IMG/VR virus record: IMGVR_UViG_3300031975_000054
Span: 1-43,589 of that record
Length of the DNA stretch: 43,589 nt
From: a virus
Direction: 5' to 3' (one strand)
In this document: positions 41,222 through 43,589 of the stretch, one piece after another
Layout of the letters: every line of letters starts with the position of its first letter
Numbering within the stretch: the stretch's first letter is position 1
Made by a program: the position numbers and the translations under genes
The notes under the pieces: generated by a model
Told to the model about the DNA's origin: nothing
Seen by the model: only the letters and a program-made list of their open reading frames with translations
Database searches by the model: none

Positions 41222-41530
41222 CTAACATTTCCAACGTTTGCGCGCTTGGCGAAGCCTTGAATTGGGGTCTTTCGCTGCCTTCGGAAACTGTTTCATTTGT
41301 CCGGCAGAACGCGCACAGTACGACTTTCGACGTGATGCGCGCTTGCCAGTTGGTTTGTCTTCAGTTACTGCTGTCTTTAACTTACTACCGGGATTATCTT
41401 TACGATACTTAGCTACACCTTTAGCGGTCATGCCAGCACCAGATTTGGTAGGGCGTTTCTGCCCGCCGCCTATGGTGTGGCCCTTCATAGAGCCTTTGAC
41501 CTTACCGCCTTTTTTGTAGTAGTTACGCAT
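41222..41530 (-). CDS. DUF6321-type small basic protein
   Basis: A 102-aa protein. After a KKGGK start it has GAGMTAKGVAKYRKDNPGSK, LKTAVT, then KRASRRKSYCARSAGQMKQF and PKAAKDPNSRLRQARKRWKC, the pattern I associate with DUF6321 in phages. Its C-terminal half is strongly basic with two cysteines, consistent with a DNA-facing role or a small metal site. It overlaps the upstream gene by eight bases. Function is not known; position beside the head genes suggests a head-associated component. Confidence 0.82.
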   Translation of the reverse strand: MRNYYKKGGKVKGSMKGHTIGGGQKRPTKSGAGMTAKGVAKYRKDNPGSKLKTAVTEDKPTGKRASRRKSYCARSAGQMKQFPKAAKDPNSRLRQARKRWKC

Positions 41531-41999
41531 AATGCTTAGTGCCTTCTACAACTACACTAAATACATCATTAGCGGAAATACCAGCACTATTTATTAGTAG
41601 CGTCCCATCGGTTGCGCCCGAACCTGCGCCAGTGCCCGAGTTAGCGGTAACAGAGTTAGCGCCTTTTCCGGGGGGTACTAGCCCACCCCAACCACCTAAA
41701 GTAAAGTCTGAACACGCGGTCATAACAGAACTAGCGCCAACCCCATTAGCGCCCCACACATAGTAGTCATTGGTAGCATCCCAGTATAGGTTAACCTGTA
41801 CGCCTGTCTCTAGGTTTGCCCATATACGGTCTATGGACACATAACTACACGCTTTACCCTCTTGGCTGGTGTAGTCAGCGGGGTCGATGAAGTCAGTTTT
41901 AGCTAGGTCATCAGTGTTACTATCGTTAACCAGTGAAAACTTAACTACTAACTTACGCTCGGTGCTAGCTAGCGTTTCTATGTTATATGATAACGCCAT
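41523..41999 (-). CDS. Probable head-associated virion protein
   Basis: A 158-aa beta-rich protein (SYNIETLASTERKLVVKFSL, SIDRIWANLETGVQVNLYWD, DYYVWGANGVGASSVMTACS) with a Gly-rich loop region (GLVPPGKGANSVTANSGTG) and a final strand DVFSVVVEGTKHYA. This type lies close to the capsid gene in marine phages and may be a decoration or head-completion component. A GGGAG-like ribosome-binding site precedes its start. No signal or membrane segment is present. Confidence 0.75.
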   Translation of the reverse strand: MALSYNIETLASTERKLVVKFSLVNDSNTDDLAKTDFIDPADYTSQEGKACSYVSIDRIWANLETGVQVNLYWDATNDYYVWGANGVGASSVMTACSDFTLGGWGGLVPPGKGANSVTANSGTGAGSGATDGTLLINSAGISANDVFSVVVEGTKHYA

Positions 42000-42018
42000 A
42001 ATCTATACTCCCGAGTTA

Positions 42019-42582
42019 TTAAGCTACCGTAGCAATAGGTGTAGATAATGTAGTAGTCATCCACTTAGAGTTTGTGCCGTCATCTGATACACACGTCATA
42101 GAAACTCTAGCATTAGCTACCGTTGAGTTTGGTAATGTCAACGTGTCTCCAGCTACATCACTTGCCGCGTTAGCCGCTGTGCCACCAACTAAGTATTTCA
42201 TTGTTTGGAAGTCTGAAACGGCTGATCCGGGAAGTACAATAGTAGTAGTTACACTACCACCAACTGCTACGGTGAGGAAGAAGTCGTAAGTAACCCCTAC
42301 GTTTGCAGTAGAAACAGCAGGTAACGTAATTACATTAGCAGCCGCACCATTAATTAAAAACAAAGTACCAGATTGCGCAGCAGTTAAAGTTGCTGATGCG
42401 GCTCCAGCGGCATTAAAAGTTGTATCAATCTTTTGTTTGTTGTTGATAGTACCAGTGGTAGAAATATTACCGCTAGAATCAATGTCTAGTACAGTTGTGA
42501 TAGCACCAGTAGTGCTGTCTTTTGTGATTTGCTCGAAACCGTTTTCTGAACGGACTGGGCCGTTAAAAGTTGTATTCGCCAT
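42019..42582 (-). CDS. Putative capsid-proximal decoration/virion protein
   Basis: A 187-aa protein. The opening MANTTFNGPVRSENGFEQIT is a recurrent start of small proteins encoded next to phage capsid genes. The rest is beta-rich (TLFLINGAAANVITLPAVST, YDFFLTVAVGGSVTTTIVLP, RVSMTCVSDDGTNSKWMTTT). The start has CAGGAGAT upstream at good spacing. It is the first gene after the capsid terminator and so may have its own promoter in the ~70-bp leader 42583-42651, where I see no confident promoter. A head-decoration role is inferred from position. Confidence 0.75.
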   Translation of the reverse strand: MANTTFNGPVRSENGFEQITKDSTTGAITTVLDIDSSGNISTTGTINNKQKIDTTFNAAGAASATLTAAQSGTLFLINGAAANVITLPAVSTANVGVTYDFFLTVAVGGSVTTTIVLPGSAVSDFQTMKYLVGGTAANAASDVAGDTLTLPNSTVANARVSMTCVSDDGTNSKWMTTTLSTPIATVA

Positions 42583-42651
42583 GAGAATCTCCTGTCGTGG
42601 CTAATGTCTACCTACGATATTGCGGGTAGTCAGGGATTAGAACTTCGATCT

Positions 42652-42683
42652 TATAATAAAAAGAAAGGGAGCGCAAGGCTCCC
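42652..42683 (-). terminator. Intrinsic terminator after the major capsid gene
   Basis: Read on the minus strand, GGGAGC, a five-base loop CTTGC and GCTCCC form a perfect 6-bp GC-rich stem (42667-42683). It is followed by TTTCTTTTTATT (complement of 42655-42666). It lies 28 bases after the capsid stop and is well formed. Partial readthrough would explain higher capsid than downstream gene expression. Confidence 0.82.
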
Positions 42684-42710
42684 TCTCAATCTTACTTTTT
42701 CGCTGCTCAA

Positions 42711-43589
42711 TTAAGAGTCAGCACCGCATCCGAAGATAGCTAGTGGGTCAGAGACACCGAAAGAGTAACGCTCACGAGCTTTATAACGACTGTTACCAGT
42801 GTCAAAATCCGCGTCCATAGACGTAGACATTTTTGAACGAGTAAAGTGCTTTAAGCCATTTGGAATGTCAGTAGTTAGAAACCAGTTACCTGTATCAGTT
42901 AGGTAATGGTTAACCGCGTATCCGCCGGGAACCACGCCATTGCTAGAGATAGCATTGATGTCGTTATCAGCAGTACCAACACGGCCTTCAGTTTCTAACA
43001 AACGAGTAGCAACGAACTGTAAGTCAGATGGGATAATCATCTTCTTAGGACGAGCAGCGATTTTTAAGCCACGTTCGTCAGTCCACTTACCAATCTGAAT
43101 AACTGCATTCTCAAGTGAAGTTTCGTTAAGGTCAACGTCACCACCACTGTTTGAGTTAACACCACCAGATACTAACGGGTGAGAAGCGTTTACTAAAGTA
43201 ACGCCGTCGCCGTAAGTGTGGCCAGTATCAAACGCATTGTTTAATACCGCAGCAGCTTTAACCTGCTTGGTGTACGCCATAGCGCGAGCTAATGCTTTAG
43301 TGTAACGACCCGATAAAGAATCGTACAAGTTATCTTCAATCGCTTCTTCAGTGATTGAGAAACCCATAGCAACAGTTTCGTGCGTGTAGCGTGCAGTGAA
43401 TGCTTCTTGCGCTGTATCGTATTCGATAGATGCGCCTTCAGCCTTAGTGCCTGCTGCGCCGAAGCCAGACAATTTAGTTTCTTCCTCAAACGAGCGGTCA
43501 GAAGTCTCTGATTCAAAGATTTCTTTATGCTCTTCACCGTACTTGGCATACTCTAAACCAAATAAGGCGTTAAGGCCGGGTAATAGCTC
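42711..43589 (-). CDS. Major capsid protein, 5' part cut by the window edge
   Basis: The frame is open to the window edge; 292 residues are visible and the true start lies outside. The N-terminal visible segment (GLNALFGLEYAKYGEEHKEI, then FESETSDRSFEEE) and the line ARYTHETVAMGFSITEEAIE, DNLYDSLSGRYTKALARAMA are those of phage major capsid proteins of a Mu gpT/HK97-fold type common in environmental phages. The middle holds GLKIAARPKKMIIPSDLQFV, a capsid A-domain-like stretch. The protein builds the icosahedral shell. The gene ends in a strong terminator. The family call is by recognition and position. Confidence 0.85.
   Translation of the reverse strand, partial: ELLPGLNALFGLEYAKYGEEHKEIFESETSDRSFEEETKLSGFGAAGTKAEGASIEYDTAQEAFTARYTHETVAMGFSITEEAIEDNLYDSLSGRYTKALARAMAYTKQVKAAAVLNNAFDTGHTYGDGVTLVNASHPLVSGGVNSNSGGDVDLNETSLENAVIQIGKWTDERGLKIAARPKKMIIPSDLQFVATRLLETEGRVGTADNDINAISSNGVVPGGYAVNHYLTDTGNWFLTTDIPNGLKHFTRSKMSTSMDADFDTGNSRYKARERYSFGVSDPLAIFGCGADS

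Overview
The window is a large part of a tailed-bacteriophage genome with a podovirus-like layout. It probably comes from an aquatic or marine Gram-negative host: many of its small structural-region proteins belong to types I know from marine and environmental phages, and there is an M15 endolysin with a three-hydrophobic-segment holin. There is no sheath, tail-tube or classical tape-measure gene. Instead there are connector/adaptor-like proteins, a tail-hub-like protein and two giant proteins of the size and character of podoviral ejected (internal virion) proteins. Both ends are cut: the right edge lies inside the major capsid gene, and the left edge falls at or next to the start of a helicase gene. 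Portal, terminase, DNA polymerase, integrase and tRNA genes are not seen here.

Layout. (1) 2-6723, plus strand, is the replication module: an SNF2-type helicase, a small coiled-coil protein, a MerR/excisionase-type DNA-binding protein, a four-cysteine protein, an acidic-tailed ssDNA-binding protein, a probable intrinsic terminator, a primase-helicase fusion and a short conserved protein. (2) 6724-6843 is the convergent junction, with 10-bp tandem repeats and a hairpin. (3) 6844-29559, minus strand, is dominated by giant proteins: a 2195-aa polyvalent-type protein with an HEMTH metallopeptidase motif and a Lys-Ala repeat, 692-aa and 715-aa structural proteins, and a 3780-aa repeat-rich protein containing a perfect 373-bp internal duplication. 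A 174-aa gene is translationally coupled to the last of these. (4) 29569-33365 holds a tail fibre and a tail-hub-like protein. (5) 33375-36175 is the lysis/envelope block: M15 peptidase, holin, a membrane-anchored coiled coil, two exported proteins with a long gene overlap, and an XhlA-like protein. (6) 36184-40237 holds small virion/adhesin proteins, connector-like proteins and a zinc-ribbon protein. (7) 40237-41530 is a run of four small Lys/Gly-rich proteins. (8) 41523-43589 holds two head-associated proteins, a strong terminator and the partial major capsid gene.

Minus-strand genes are packed head to tail with frequent 1-, 4- or 8-nt overlaps, which indicates one long late operon read from the capsid gene leftward, attenuated by the terminator just after the capsid gene. 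The plus-strand block is the early/replication operon. The least explained parts are the two giant proteins (together about 18 kb, 41% of the window), the overlapping pair of exported proteins near the lysis genes, and the repeat cluster at the convergent junction.
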